A DNA stretch of 64,000 nt, from assembly GCF_046546475.1 (NCBI RefSeq), contig NZ_JBKGXS010000013.1, positions 1 to 64,000 on the forward strand, read 5' to 3'. The stretch's first letter is position 1; every line of letters begins with the position of its first letter. The notes beneath the pieces are model-generated. The model did no database searches. It was not told the DNA's origin and saw only the letters and a list, made by a program, of their open reading frames with translations. The translations under genes and the position numbers were made by a program. This DNA is from Pseudonocardia phyllosphaerae. GTDB taxonomy: Bacteria > Actinomycetota > Actinomycetes > Mycobacteriales > Pseudonocardiaceae. This document shows positions 42,810 to 51,650 of the stretch, piece after piece.

Positions 42810-44252
42810 CTATCCGATCGAGCCGCCCGGGATCTGCTCAGGTGTCCGGTCCGACAGCCGCCCGGACGCGATCGCGCCCAGCAGCGCGTCGTGGTCGGCC
42901 TCGGTCTGGTCGGCGTAGAGCCGGGCGAAGGTGCGCAGTGCCCGCGCCGCCTTGCCGCCCTTGCCCAGGTAGCCGGCGATCATCGACGCCCCTGACGTAC
43001 GGGCGTGCCCCTTGGCCAGCAGCTTCCCGCAGACCTCGGCGTAGTCGGTGAGCGCCTTGGCCGACAGCGAGTCCGGCTCGATCGCGCCCTTCATGTCGCG
43101 GAACTGGCGGACGTAGTACTGGCGGCCGTTGATCGTGGTCCAGCCCAGCAGCGGGTCGGACACCGTCTGCAGCGCCTGCTGGTACTCCACGACCCGCTGG
43201 CCCTGGTGGTCGTGCCAGGCCGTCCCGCCGTGCACGAACGGCGCGACGACCGACCGGCGGGCCTGCTTGAGCTGCAGGAACAGCACGTCGTCGGGGCTGG
43301 AGCCCTCGCAGAGCACCAGGTAGGCGCGCAGCCCCACCGACCCGACGCCGACGACCTTGTGGGCCACGTCCGTGGCGTGGTAGCCGCCGAGGATCCGGGC
43401 CCAGTGCGGCGGGAGTGTCTCCAGGTAGCCGTCGAGCGCGCCGAGGATCCGCTCGGTGTCGGCGTCGTCGGGGTGGGTGATCAGCGGCGGCTCGGTGACG
43501 ATCCGGCGCTCGCCGCCCTCGTCGGTGACGAACCGGGGCAGCGCCCGGTCGCTGGTGCGCTTGCGGGCCCGGCGGGCGGCCTTGTCGATGGCGTCGCGGG
43601 CGCTGCCGTGGTCGGCGTGCAGTGCCTCGACGTCCATGATGTCGAACGAGCGCTTGAGCAGCGGCTGCTCGGCCAGGGTCGCGACGTGCTCGGCGTAGGC
43701 CCGCACACAGCCCTCGACGGCGTCGCCGCACTCGTCCTCCGAGGCGCCGGAGTCGCGCCCGGCGACCCAGGTCGAGGTGACCAGCCGGCGCAGGTCCCAC
43801 TCCCAGGCGCCCGGGTGGGCCTCGTCGAAGTCGTTGAGGTCGAAGACCAGCTCGCGCTCCGGGGAGGCGTAGAACCCGAAGTTGCCCAGGTGGGCGTCGC
43901 CGCAGATCACCGGGTGGATCCCGGTCGCGGGGAGCTGGGCGAAGTCCGCGGCGTTCAGCGCCGCGGCGCCGCGCAGGAACGCGTGCGGGGACTTCGCCAT
44001 CCGCTCGATCCGCAGCGGCACCAGCTCATCCACCCGGCCGGAGTTGGTCCGCTCCACGAGGTCGACCGGGTCCACCCGGCGCAACGACGGCGACCACTCG
44101 GCCAGCGACGACCGCTTCGCCCGCTGCCGCAGGTCCTTGCCGAGGCGGTAGCGCTCGGCGCGCGGGGTCGAGGGCCGGGTCAGCGTGCCGAACGCGTCGC
44201 GGGCCGCCCCTTCGAGGATCGAGTGGCCGTCGAACACCGGGTGCGTGGTCAC
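42810..44252 (-). CDS. DUF2252 protein (kinase-like fold)
   Basis: 480 residues of the DUF2252 family, whose fold is related to aminoglycoside-type kinases; no activity is established. Typical segments are LVPLRIERMAKSPHAFLRGAA, CGDAHLGNFG (kinase-like catalytic loop), FDLNDFDEAHPGAWEWDLRRL and VGSVGLRAYLVL. The gene stops 10 bases upstream of the small membrane gene's start, so they may be co-transcribed. Confidence 0.85.
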   Translation of the reverse strand: MTTHPVFDGHSILEGAARDAFGTLTRPSTPRAERYRLGKDLRQRAKRSSLAEWSPSLRRVDPVDLVERTNSGRVDELVPLRIERMAKSPHAFLRGAAALNAADFAQLPATGIHPVICGDAHLGNFGFYASPERELVFDLNDFDEAHPGAWEWDLRRLVTSTWVAGRDSGASEDECGDAVEGCVRAYAEHVATLAEQPLLKRSFDIMDVEALHADHGSARDAIDKAARRARKRTSDRALPRFVTDEGGERRIVTEPPLITHPDDADTERILGALDGYLETLPPHWARILGGYHATDVAHKVVGVGSVGLRAYLVLCEGSSPDDVLFLQLKQARRSVVAPFVHGGTAWHDHQGQRVVEYQQALQTVSDPLLGWTTINGRQYYVRQFRDMKGAIEPDSLSAKALTDYAEVCGKLLAKGHARTSGASMIAGYLGKGGKAARALRTFARLYADQTEADHDALLGAIASGRLSDRTPEQIPGGSIG

Positions 44253-44261
44253 GCGGGTGTT

Positions 44262-45602
44262 CTACAGGTTCCGGCGGCCGAGTGCCCGGTAGGTCCAGCC
44301 GGCGGCCTCCCAGGCCTCCCGGTCCAGGGCGTTGCGGCCGTCGAGCACCCGGCGGGTCTTCACGACCTTCCCGAACGCGGCCGGGTCGAGCTCCTTGTAC
44401 TGGCGCCACTCGGTGAGCAGCAGCACCGCGTCGGCGTTGCGCGCCGCCTCCTCCGGGGTGTCGACACAGTCGAGCTGCGCCCAGTGCCTGCGCACGTTCT
44501 CCCCCGCCTGCGGGTCGGTGACCAGCACGGTCGCCCCCTGCAGCTGCAGCTGCGCGGCCACGTTCAGCGCCGGGGAGTCCCGGATGTCGTCGGACTCGGG
44601 CTTGAACGCCGCCCCCAGCACCGCGATCCGCTTGCCCAGCAGCGACCCGTCGCAGACCTGGCGGGCCAGCTCCACCATCCGGATCCGCCGCCGCATGTTG
44701 ATGTTGTCGACCTCCCGCAGGAAGGTCAGCGCCTGGTCGGCACCCAGCTCACCGGCCCGCGCCATGAACGCCCGGATGTCCTTCGGAAGGCAGCCCCCGC
44801 CGAAGCCGAGCCCGGCGTTGAGGAACTTGCGCCCGATCCGGTCGTCGTGCCCGATCGCGTCCGCGAGCTGCTTGACGTCGGCACCGGTCGCCTCGCACAG
44901 CTCGGCCATCGCGTTGATGAAGCTGATCTTCGTGGCCAGGAACGAGTTCGCCGCGGTCTTCACCATCTCCGCGGTCGCGTAGTCGGTGACGACCTTCGGG
45001 GTCTCGTCGGCGACGATCCGGGCGTACACCGTGTCCAGGACCTGCTCGGCGCGGGCGCCGTCCGGGCCGTCCGGGATGCCGTAGACCAGCCGGTCCGGGT
45101 GCAGCGTGTCCTGCACCGCGAAGCCCTCCCGCAGGAACTCCGGGTTCCAGGCCAGCACCGCGTCCGGCACCCGCTCGGCCACCAGCTCCGCCAGCCGCGC
45201 CGCCGTCCCCACCGGCACCGTCGACTTCCCGACGACCAGCTCGCCGGGCCCCAGCACGTCCAGCAGCGACGCCGTCGCCATCTCCACGTACGTCAGGTCC
45301 GCGGCGTACTCACCACGCCGCTGCGGCGTCCCGACGCACAGGAAGTGCACCGCCGCACCCTCGGCGTCCTTGATGTCGGAGGTGAAGCTCAGCCGCCCCG
45401 ACGCCAGCGAGCGCCGCAGCAGCTCCTCGAACCCCGGCTCGAAGAACGGCACCCGCCCCTGCGCCAGCCCCTCGGCCTTCGCCACGTCGTTCTCGACGCC
45501 GACGACCTCGTGCCCCAGCTCGGCCATCGACGCCGCGTGCACGGCCCCCAGATAGCCGCAGCCGATCACCGAGATCTTCAGCGGGCGCTCACTCTCCGAC
45601 AT
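44262..45602 (-). CDS. ugd: UDP-glucose 6-dehydrogenase
   Basis: 446-residue NAD-dependent enzyme making UDP-glucuronate for polysaccharide synthesis. Rossmann motif VIGCGYLGAVHAASMAELGHEV; catalytic Cys in FGGGCLPKDI; NPEFLREG; C-terminal domain LGAAFKPESDDIRDSPAL. The ATG at 45602 is the better of two in-frame starts. Codons in the first half favour G-ending forms (CTG, GCG, GGG) and those in the second half favour C-ending ones, hinting at a mosaic gene. It begins the sugar-nucleotide part of the exopolysaccharide locus. Confidence 0.93.
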   Translation of the reverse strand: MSESERPLKISVIGCGYLGAVHAASMAELGHEVVGVENDVAKAEGLAQGRVPFFEPGFEELLRRSLASGRLSFTSDIKDAEGAAVHFLCVGTPQRRGEYAADLTYVEMATASLLDVLGPGELVVGKSTVPVGTAARLAELVAERVPDAVLAWNPEFLREGFAVQDTLHPDRLVYGIPDGPDGARAEQVLDTVYARIVADETPKVVTDYATAEMVKTAANSFLATKISFINAMAELCEATGADVKQLADAIGHDDRIGRKFLNAGLGFGGGCLPKDIRAFMARAGELGADQALTFLREVDNINMRRRIRMVELARQVCDGSLLGKRIAVLGAAFKPESDDIRDSPALNVAAQLQLQGATVLVTDPQAGENVRRHWAQLDCVDTPEEAARNADAVLLLTEWRQYKELDPAAFGKVVKTRRVLDGRNALDREAWEAAGWTYRALGRRNL

Positions 45603-45612
45603 GGCGCGCACG

Positions 45613-46242
45613 CTATCGGGTGCCGCGCAGTGCCCGGTACTGCTCGTCGCACAGATTGACGAGAGGCAACGCGCCGGCGTCGAGGGCGTGGCGCAGGCTC
45701 GGGGCGGCGCGGTCCTTGCCGGACACGACCGGGTCGAGCCCTGGCACCCAGGGCAGCGCGAGGTCCGGATCGAACGGGTCGATGCCGTGCTCGGCGGACG
45801 GGTCGTAGGAGGTGCTGCACAGGTAGCCGACGACGGTGCCGTCCTCGAGCGCCTGGAACCCGTGGCCGAGCCCTTCGGCCAGGTAGACGGCCCGGCCGTC
45901 GTCGGCGGAGAGGTCGACGGCCTCGTGGCGGCCGAACGTCGGCGAGCCGCGCCGCAGGTCGACGAGCACGTCGCGGATCGAGCCTGCGTCGACGTGGACG
46001 TACTTGGCCTGCCCGGGCGGGACGTCGGCGTAGTGGATCCCGCGGATCACGCCGCGGCGCGACACCGACCGGTTGGCCTGGGCGAGCGTCAGGTCGAAGC
46101 CGAGCGCCGCGCGGAACGCCGGGGCCTGGAACGGCGCGGCGAACGTGCCACGGTCGTCGGGGAAGACCCGCGGCTCGAACAGCCAGGCGCCGTCGATCGT
46201 CAGCGGGGTGGCGGTCATCGTGGGGGTCGAGATGCTGGTCAT
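45613..46242 (-). CDS. dTDP-4-keto-6-deoxyhexose epimerase (RmlC/EvaD-like)
   Basis: 209-residue cupin epimerase acting on dTDP-4-keto-6-deoxyglucose. IRGIHYADVPPGQAKYVHVDAGSIRDVLVDLR contains the catalytic His, and STSYDPSAEHGIDPFDPDL the C-terminal signature. The YADVPPGQAKYV wording is closer to the EvaD/StrM group than to classical RmlC. The ATG overlaps the stop of rfbB (ATGA), so the two are coupled. It may give the 3,5-epimerised precursor of rhamnose or a 5-epimer of another deoxysugar. Confidence 0.87.
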   Translation of the reverse strand: MTSISTPTMTATPLTIDGAWLFEPRVFPDDRGTFAAPFQAPAFRAALGFDLTLAQANRSVSRRGVIRGIHYADVPPGQAKYVHVDAGSIRDVLVDLRRGSPTFGRHEAVDLSADDGRAVYLAEGLGHGFQALEDGTVVGYLCSTSYDPSAEHGIDPFDPDLALPWVPGLDPVVSGKDRAAPSLRHALDAGALPLVNLCDEQYRALRGTR

Positions 46243-47210
46243 CGCCTGAGGGGCTCCCACCACGCGCGGTGCCCGGCGTACCAGGCGACGGTGTCGGCGA
46301 GGCCGGCGTCGAACGGCACCTGAGGGGTGTAGCCCAGCTCGTCGCGGATCTTGCTCCAGTCGACGGAGTAGCGGCGGTCGTGACCCTTGCGGTCGGGCAC
46401 GTGCTCGACCCGTTCCGGGCCTGCGCCGACGGCGGCCAGCAGCCGGTCGGTCAGCTCGCGGTTGGTCAGCTCGGTGCCGCCGCCGATGTTGTAGGTCTCC
46501 CCGGCCCGGCCCTGCGCGGCGGCGAGCGCGATGCCGCGGCAGTGGTCGGCGACGTGCAGCCAGTCGCGGACGTTGCCGCCGTCGCCGTAGAGCGGGACGG
46601 TGCCGCCGTCGAGCAGGTTGGTTACGAACAGCGGGATCACCTTCTCCGGGAACTGGTAGGGCCCGTAGTTGTTCGAGCAGCGGGTGATCACGACGTCGAG
46701 CCCGTGGGTGCGGGAATAGCTGCGCGCCAGCAGGTCCGAGCCCGCCTTCGCCGCCGAGTACGGCGAGTTCGGCTCCAGCGGGTCGGTCTCGGGCCAGGAC
46801 CCGGTCTCGATCGAGCCGTACACCTCGTCGGTGGAGACGTGCACGAACCGGCCGACGCCGAGGTCGAGCGCGGCCTGCAGCAGCACCTGGGTGCCGACGA
46901 CGTTGGTGGTCACGAAGTCCGCGGCACCGGTGATCGAGCGGTCCACGTGGGTCTCGGCGGCGAGGTGCAGGACGAGGTCGGCGCCGCGCAGCACCTCGGC
47001 GACCCGGGCGGAGTCGCGGATGTCGGCACGGACGACGCGCAGCCGGGGGTCGTCGCGGACGGGGTCGAGGTTCTCGATCCGCCCGGCGTAGGTGAACGCG
47101 TCGAGCACGACGACCTCGGTCGCGTCGATGCCGGGGTAGCCGGCGCCCAGCAGCGTCCGCACGAGACAGGAGCCGATGAACCCGGCTCCCCCGGTGACCA
47201 CTACCCGCAC
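46239..47210 (-). CDS. rfbB: dTDP-glucose 4,6-dehydratase
   Basis: 323-residue extended short-chain dehydrogenase. NAD site TGGAGFIGSCLVRTLL; catalytic STDEVYGSI; YSAAKAGSD with the Tyr/Lys pair; CSNNYGPYQFPEKVIPLF; the C-terminal GYTPQVPFDAGLADTVAWY. It converts dTDP-glucose to dTDP-4-keto-6-deoxyglucose. It is divergent from rfbD over 77 bases and translationally coupled to the epimerase. Confidence 0.96.
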   Translation of the reverse strand: MRVVVTGGAGFIGSCLVRTLLGAGYPGIDATEVVVLDAFTYAGRIENLDPVRDDPRLRVVRADIRDSARVAEVLRGADLVLHLAAETHVDRSITGAADFVTTNVVGTQVLLQAALDLGVGRFVHVSTDEVYGSIETGSWPETDPLEPNSPYSAAKAGSDLLARSYSRTHGLDVVITRCSNNYGPYQFPEKVIPLFVTNLLDGGTVPLYGDGGNVRDWLHVADHCRGIALAAAQGRAGETYNIGGGTELTNRELTDRLLAAVGAGPERVEHVPDRKGHDRRYSVDWSKIRDELGYTPQVPFDAGLADTVAWYAGHRAWWEPLRR

Positions 47211-47287
47211 GCGCCGCTCCCCTGGTTGTCGCTGCCGGTGATCAGCGTGTCAGAGTCGGGCCGGCGGATCCGACGGAGGTGGGCGCG

Positions 47288-48133
47288 ATGCGCGCATGCG
47301 TGCTGGGGGCGAACGGGCAGCTCGGGCGGGCGCTCGTGGCGAGCCTGGAGGGTCAGGACCCGGTCGGGCTGGGCCACGCCGACCTCGACATCGGCGACGC
47401 CGAGGCCGTCGCCGCGTACGACTTCTCCCCGTTCGACGTGGTGCTCAACGCGGCCGCGTGGACGAAGGTCGACGCCGCGGAGACCGACCCGGCCGGTGCG
47501 TGGCGGGCCAACGCGCTCGGGCCCGCGTACCTGACGGGTGCGGCACGCCGGCACGGGTTCGCGCTGGTCCAGGTCTCCACCGAGTACGTCTTCGACGGCA
47601 CCGAGCCCGGCCCGATCCCGGAGAGCGCCCCGCTGTCCCCGCTCGGGGTGTACGGCGCGTCGAAGGCGGCCGGGGAGCTGGCGGTGCTCAGCGCGGCCGA
47701 CATCCGCAGCGTCGTCGTGCGGACCAGCTGGGTCGTCGGTGACGGCGCCAACTTCGTCGCGACGATGGCGCGGCTGGCGATGAACGGGGCGAGCCCGGAC
47801 GTCGTCGACGACCAGTTCGGACGCCCGACGTTCACCCACGATCTGGCCGCGGCGGTGCTCGCGCTGGCCGGCAGCGGGTCGGGGATCTACCACGTCACCA
47901 ACGACGGCGAGCCGGTCTCCTGGTGCGGGCTGGCGCGGGAGATGTTCGAGCGCTGCGGGCGCGACCCGGCCGACGTCCGCGCGGTGAGCACCGCGCAATA
48001 CGGGGCGGACAAGCCGCACCTGGCGCGGCGCCCGGCGAACTCGGTGCTGGACCTGAGCCGGGTGACGCTGGCCGGGATCACCATGCCGGCCTGGCGGGAC
48101 GCGCTCGACGAGCACCTGGGCGTCAATTCGTGA
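47288..48133 (+). CDS. rfbD: dTDP-4-dehydrorhamnose reductase
   Basis: 281-residue reductase that completes dTDP-L-rhamnose. N-terminal nucleotide motif VLGANGQLGRALVAS; VSTEYVFDG; YGASKAAGE with catalytic Tyr and Lys; RTSWVVGDGANFV; C-terminal RPANSVLDLSR. The ATG has GGAGG eight bases upstream. Its stop overlaps the GTG of rfbA as GTGA. Confidence 0.95.
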   Translation: MRACVLGANGQLGRALVASLEGQDPVGLGHADLDIGDAEAVAAYDFSPFDVVLNAAAWTKVDAAETDPAGAWRANALGPAYLTGAARRHGFALVQVSTEYVFDGTEPGPIPESAPLSPLGVYGASKAAGELAVLSAADIRSVVVRTSWVVGDGANFVATMARLAMNGASPDVVDDQFGRPTFTHDLAAAVLALAGSGSGIYHVTNDGEPVSWCGLAREMFERCGRDPADVRAVSTAQYGADKPHLARRPANSVLDLSRVTLAGITMPAWRDALDEHLGVNS

Positions 48134-49017
48134 AGGGGATCGTGCTGGCCGGGGGCACCGGTTCCCGGCTGTTCCCGCTGACCGCGGCGGTGTCCAAGCA
48201 GCTGCTGCCGGTCTACGACAAGCCGATGATCTACCACCCGCTGACGACGCTGATGCTCGCCGGCGTCCGCGAGATCCTGATCATCTCCACGCCGCGGGAC
48301 CTGCCCGGTTTCCGGCGGCTGTTCGGCGACGGCACCCACCTCGGCCTGGAGATCTCCTACGCCGAGCAGCCGCACCCGGGCGGCCTGGCCGAGGCCTACC
48401 GGATCGGTGCCGACCACGTCCGCGGCGGCCCGTCGGCGCTCGTGCTGGGCGACAACATCTTCCACGGCGCCGGGTTCGGTGACCTGCTGCGCCGCCGGGC
48501 CGCGCAGGTGACCTCCGGTGAGGCCGGCTGCGTGCTGTTCGGCTACCCCGTCCGCGACCCCCAGCGCTACGGCGTCGGCGAAGCCGACCACGACGGCAGG
48601 CTCCTGTCCATCGAGGAGAAGCCCGAACGCCCCCGCTCCGACCGCGCCATCACCGGCCTCTACCTCTACGACGACCAGGTCGTCGACATCGCCGCCGCCA
48701 TCCGACCCGGCCCCCGCGGCGAACTCGAGATCACCGACGTCAACCGCGCCTACCTCCACCAAGGACGCGCCCACCTCCAGGACCTCGGCCGCGGCTTCGC
48801 CTGGCTCGACACCGGCACCCACGAATCCCTCACCGAAGCCGGCCAATACGTCCGCACCCTCGAGAACCGCCAGGGCATCCGCATCGCCTGCATCGAAGAA
48901 GTCGCCCTGCGCATGGGCTACATCGACGCCGACCAGTGCGCGAAACTCGGCGAGGCCCAGCTCGGCTCGGGCTACGGGGAGTACGTCGTCGAGGTGGCGC
49001 GGCAGTTCGCCCGCTGA
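48130..49017 (+). CDS. rfbA: glucose-1-phosphate thymidylyltransferase
   Basis: 295 residues; makes dTDP-glucose from glucose-1-phosphate and dTTP. N-terminal site LAGGTGSRLFPLT with KQLLPVYDKPMIY; LGDNIFHG with the metal Asp; IEEKPERPRSDRAITGLYLYD; WLDTGTHESL. Codon use changes sharply near 48545: before it CTG/GCG/CCG predominate, after it CTC/GCC/CCC and GAA/CAA, while the protein stays a full-length family member. That suggests the 3' two-fifths came by recombination. Confidence 0.96.
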   Translation: MKGIVLAGGTGSRLFPLTAAVSKQLLPVYDKPMIYHPLTTLMLAGVREILIISTPRDLPGFRRLFGDGTHLGLEISYAEQPHPGGLAEAYRIGADHVRGGPSALVLGDNIFHGAGFGDLLRRRAAQVTSGEAGCVLFGYPVRDPQRYGVGEADHDGRLLSIEEKPERPRSDRAITGLYLYDDQVVDIAAAIRPGPRGELEITDVNRAYLHQGRAHLQDLGRGFAWLDTGTHESLTEAGQYVRTLENRQGIRIACIEEVALRMGYIDADQCAKLGEAQLGSGYGEYVVEVARQFAR

Positions 49018-49031
49018 GTAGTGTTCGCGAG

Positions 49032-49709
49032 ATGGGGTCGCGGTCGCTGCTCGTCGCCGAGGACATGCTGCTCATCGCGCTCGACGACGACACGGGCAAG
49101 CTGGGCTGGTTCGACCCGCGGAACCTGTTCGGCGCACTGCTGTGCGACCTGATCGACCGCGGCGCGGTCACCGTCGATCCGAAGAAGAAGCTGCACCTCG
49201 CCGACGCGCCCGAGCATCCGGCGCTGCTGGCGCTGTTCGACACGATGGCCGCGTCGACGAAGCCGCGCACGATCGAGCACTGGCTCGGCACGTTCCCGTG
49301 GAAGCACTCCAAGCCGGCCGCGCTGACCGCACAGCAGCTCGTCGCGGACGGGGTGCTGCAGGAGCAGAGCGACAGGGTCCTCGGTCTGTTCCGCACGACC
49401 CGGTTGCCCGAGGCCGACCCCGGCCCCGAACGCGCGCTGCGCGACCGGCTGAAGCTGATCCTCGTCGACGGCTCCGACCCCGGCGCCCACGACGCCCTGC
49501 TGGTCACGTTCCTGCACCACAACCAGCTGGTGAAGGACGCACTCGACGGCGCCGACGGCGAGCAGAGCCGGGCCGGGCGGCGGCGGGCGAAGCAGATCGC
49601 GAAGGACCTCAAGACCAACCCGGTCGTGAAGGCGCAGCTGGATGCGGCGGTCGCGGCCGCGGCGGTGAGCATCGCGGGTGCGGCGGTCGTGACGGCGTCC
49701 GGGACCTGA
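49032..49709 (+). CDS. GPP34 (GOLPH3-like) protein
   Basis: 225 residues. LLVAEDMLLIALDDDTGKL is the GPP34 N-terminus; TFPWKHSKPAALTAQQLVADGVL and the DALLVTFLHHNQLVKDAL helix follow. In eukaryotes the fold binds phosphatidylinositol-4-phosphate at the Golgi and retains glycosyltransferases; in actinobacteria the family is common but uncharacterised. A hydrophobic Ala/Val stretch ends the protein. It follows rfbA by 14 bases, so a link to glycan synthesis is possible but may be accidental. Confidence 0.85.
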   Translation: MGSRSLLVAEDMLLIALDDDTGKLGWFDPRNLFGALLCDLIDRGAVTVDPKKKLHLADAPEHPALLALFDTMAASTKPRTIEHWLGTFPWKHSKPAALTAQQLVADGVLQEQSDRVLGLFRTTRLPEADPGPERALRDRLKLILVDGSDPGAHDALLVTFLHHNQLVKDALDGADGEQSRAGRRRAKQIAKDLKTNPVVKAQLDAAVAAAAVSIAGAAVVTASGT

Positions 49710-49724
49710 TGCCAGGGTGGGGCC

Positions 49725-51644
49725 GTGCGCTCCCCCACCCCGATCAGCCGGATCCAGTACGCGCTCTTCCGGCTCGGCCAGTGGCAGCTGGGCCACCGCG
49801 GCGGCCCGGAGAACGACATCACGCCCGGCCTCGCCGTCGTCGGGAAGGACGCCGGGCAGCACCACGTGCGGCTCTGGATCGGCACGCTCCGGCACGGTTC
49901 CGACGCCGAGACGCTCGACGCGACCGTCACCGTGCGCGGCCAGGCCGGCGACGCGCAGGTCACCACCACCCTGCTGCGCTACGGCTTCGACGACGAGCGC
50001 CCGATCTCCGGCTGGAAGCCCGGCACCCGGTTCTTCCACGGCCACGTGCTCGTGGACGGGCTGGCCCCGGATGCGACCGGCACCGCCACCGTCGAGCTCG
50101 CCGCGGGTCCCGGCGGCGACGCGCCGCTGCGCGCGTCCTGCCGGATCCGCACGCTGCCGGCCCGGATCGAGGTCGGCTCGTCGTTCACCGCACTCGTCGG
50201 GTCCTGCTACGACGCCGACACCGACGACACCGACGAGTTCGACGCCGCCTTCACCCACCTGCGCGACGAGGTCGCCGCCCCGGACCTGTCACTGCTGGTC
50301 GGCGACCAGGTCTACGCCGACGCGCCCGCCCTGTTCTACGCGCTGATGGCGCGCCGCACGCCGCGGACCTACGCACTGCTGGAGTACTGGACGTCGTGGG
50401 GCATGCAGGCCGGGCGGCGCGGCATGCGGACGATGCTCGCGCACGGCCCGCACTGGTTCCTGCCCGACGACCACGAGTTCTGGAACAACTGGCCGCACGC
50501 CTCGGTCACGGCGAAGCACTCGTACTCCAACATCGTCAAGGCGGCCGTCGGCGGGCTGCGCCGGTGGGCGGCGCGGCTCGGCCGCCGGCCCGGGGCCGAG
50601 ATCCCGGCCCCGGCGGACCCGGGCCCGCCGCCGACGGACCCGCTGGTGCAGAGCTACCACCCCGTCCATCCCGACGAGTGGGACGCGTGGAGCCGGGCCG
50701 CGTTCGACCTCTACGGCTCGTTCCAGACCCCGAGCGTGCACGAGTACGAGACCGGCCGGATCACCCGCGGGCAGCTCGACGACGACGATCCCCGCCGCCC
50801 GCCGCGCGACGGGCCGCGCGGTGAGGTCCACCGGCCGCTGAACCGGCTCGTGCAGCGCATCGACCTGGGCGCGGTGCAGGTCGCGATGCTCGACACCCGG
50901 ACCCGGCGGGTGCGGCGCACCGACGACCCGCGCTACTCCGCCTTCGTCGACGACGAGTACCTGCACGAGGTCCTGGCGGTCGCCGCCGAGGCGCCGATCC
51001 TGGTGCTGGTCACGCCGCAGCCGCTGCTCGACCCGCCCGGCTGGCGGCGGAAGGCCGACGCGCCGCTGCGGTACCGGCTCAAGCGCCCGGCCGACACCCG
51101 CACGTCGGACTACACCTACCGCTACGGATGGTTCTGGGACGAGCTCGTCCGCGCCCGCGACGGGCGCCCGACGATCACCGTCGGCGGCGACATCCACTCC
51201 AGCTACCTCGGGTACGCGCCGTCGGTGCCGCTGCTGGAGGTGGTGTCCTCGCCGATGTCGCTGGTCGCCGGGGCGACCCTGCCCGACCGGCTGCTCGCGC
51301 TCCCCCGGCTGCTCACCGGGCGCGGCCCGCACGACGAGTACGCGGCGGGCACCGTGCTGGCGAGCGTGGAGGACCTGTGCAGCACCGGGCCGCGGGACCG
51401 GTCGCCGGAGGACCACACCGCGGTCTCGCTGGCCTCGCTGGGCGCCGGGAACCCGGAGGGCCTCGGGCTGCTGGAGTTCTCCCGGCCCGACGAACACCGG
51501 TTCGTGGTGACCGCGTCGCTGCATCTGCGGGCGTCGCTGGCCCGGGGGTCCACCGACGGCAGGCAGCAGGTCACCGCGGAGCTGTTCACCGACCGCCGGG
51601 GGCCGGAGGCGCTGCGGGTGCTCGGCGATCCCCGGCGGGCGTGA
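49725..51644 (+). CDS. PhoD-like metallophosphatase
   Basis: 639-residue alkaline phosphatase D-type protein with the calcineurin-like metal fold. GSCYDADTDDTDEFDAAF, LVGDQVYADAPALFY, FLPDDHEFWNNWP and VGGDIHSSYLGY supply the metal-binding Asp/His/Asn residues. The N-terminal ~145 residues form a beta domain as in PhoD. No signal peptide or twin-arginine motif is seen, so it appears cytoplasmic, unlike secreted PhoD. The GTG start follows GGGTGGGG. The substrate is unknown. Confidence 0.85.
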   Translation: MRSPTPISRIQYALFRLGQWQLGHRGGPENDITPGLAVVGKDAGQHHVRLWIGTLRHGSDAETLDATVTVRGQAGDAQVTTTLLRYGFDDERPISGWKPGTRFFHGHVLVDGLAPDATGTATVELAAGPGGDAPLRASCRIRTLPARIEVGSSFTALVGSCYDADTDDTDEFDAAFTHLRDEVAAPDLSLLVGDQVYADAPALFYALMARRTPRTYALLEYWTSWGMQAGRRGMRTMLAHGPHWFLPDDHEFWNNWPHASVTAKHSYSNIVKAAVGGLRRWAARLGRRPGAEIPAPADPGPPPTDPLVQSYHPVHPDEWDAWSRAAFDLYGSFQTPSVHEYETGRITRGQLDDDDPRRPPRDGPRGEVHRPLNRLVQRIDLGAVQVAMLDTRTRRVRRTDDPRYSAFVDDEYLHEVLAVAAEAPILVLVTPQPLLDPPGWRRKADAPLRYRLKRPADTRTSDYTYRYGWFWDELVRARDGRPTITVGGDIHSSYLGYAPSVPLLEVVSSPMSLVAGATLPDRLLALPRLLTGRGPHDEYAAGTVLASVEDLCSTGPRDRSPEDHTAVSLASLGAGNPEGLGLLEFSRPDEHRFVVTASLHLRASLARGSTDGRQQVTAELFTDRRGPEALRVLGDPRRA

Positions 51645-51650
51645 CGCGGC

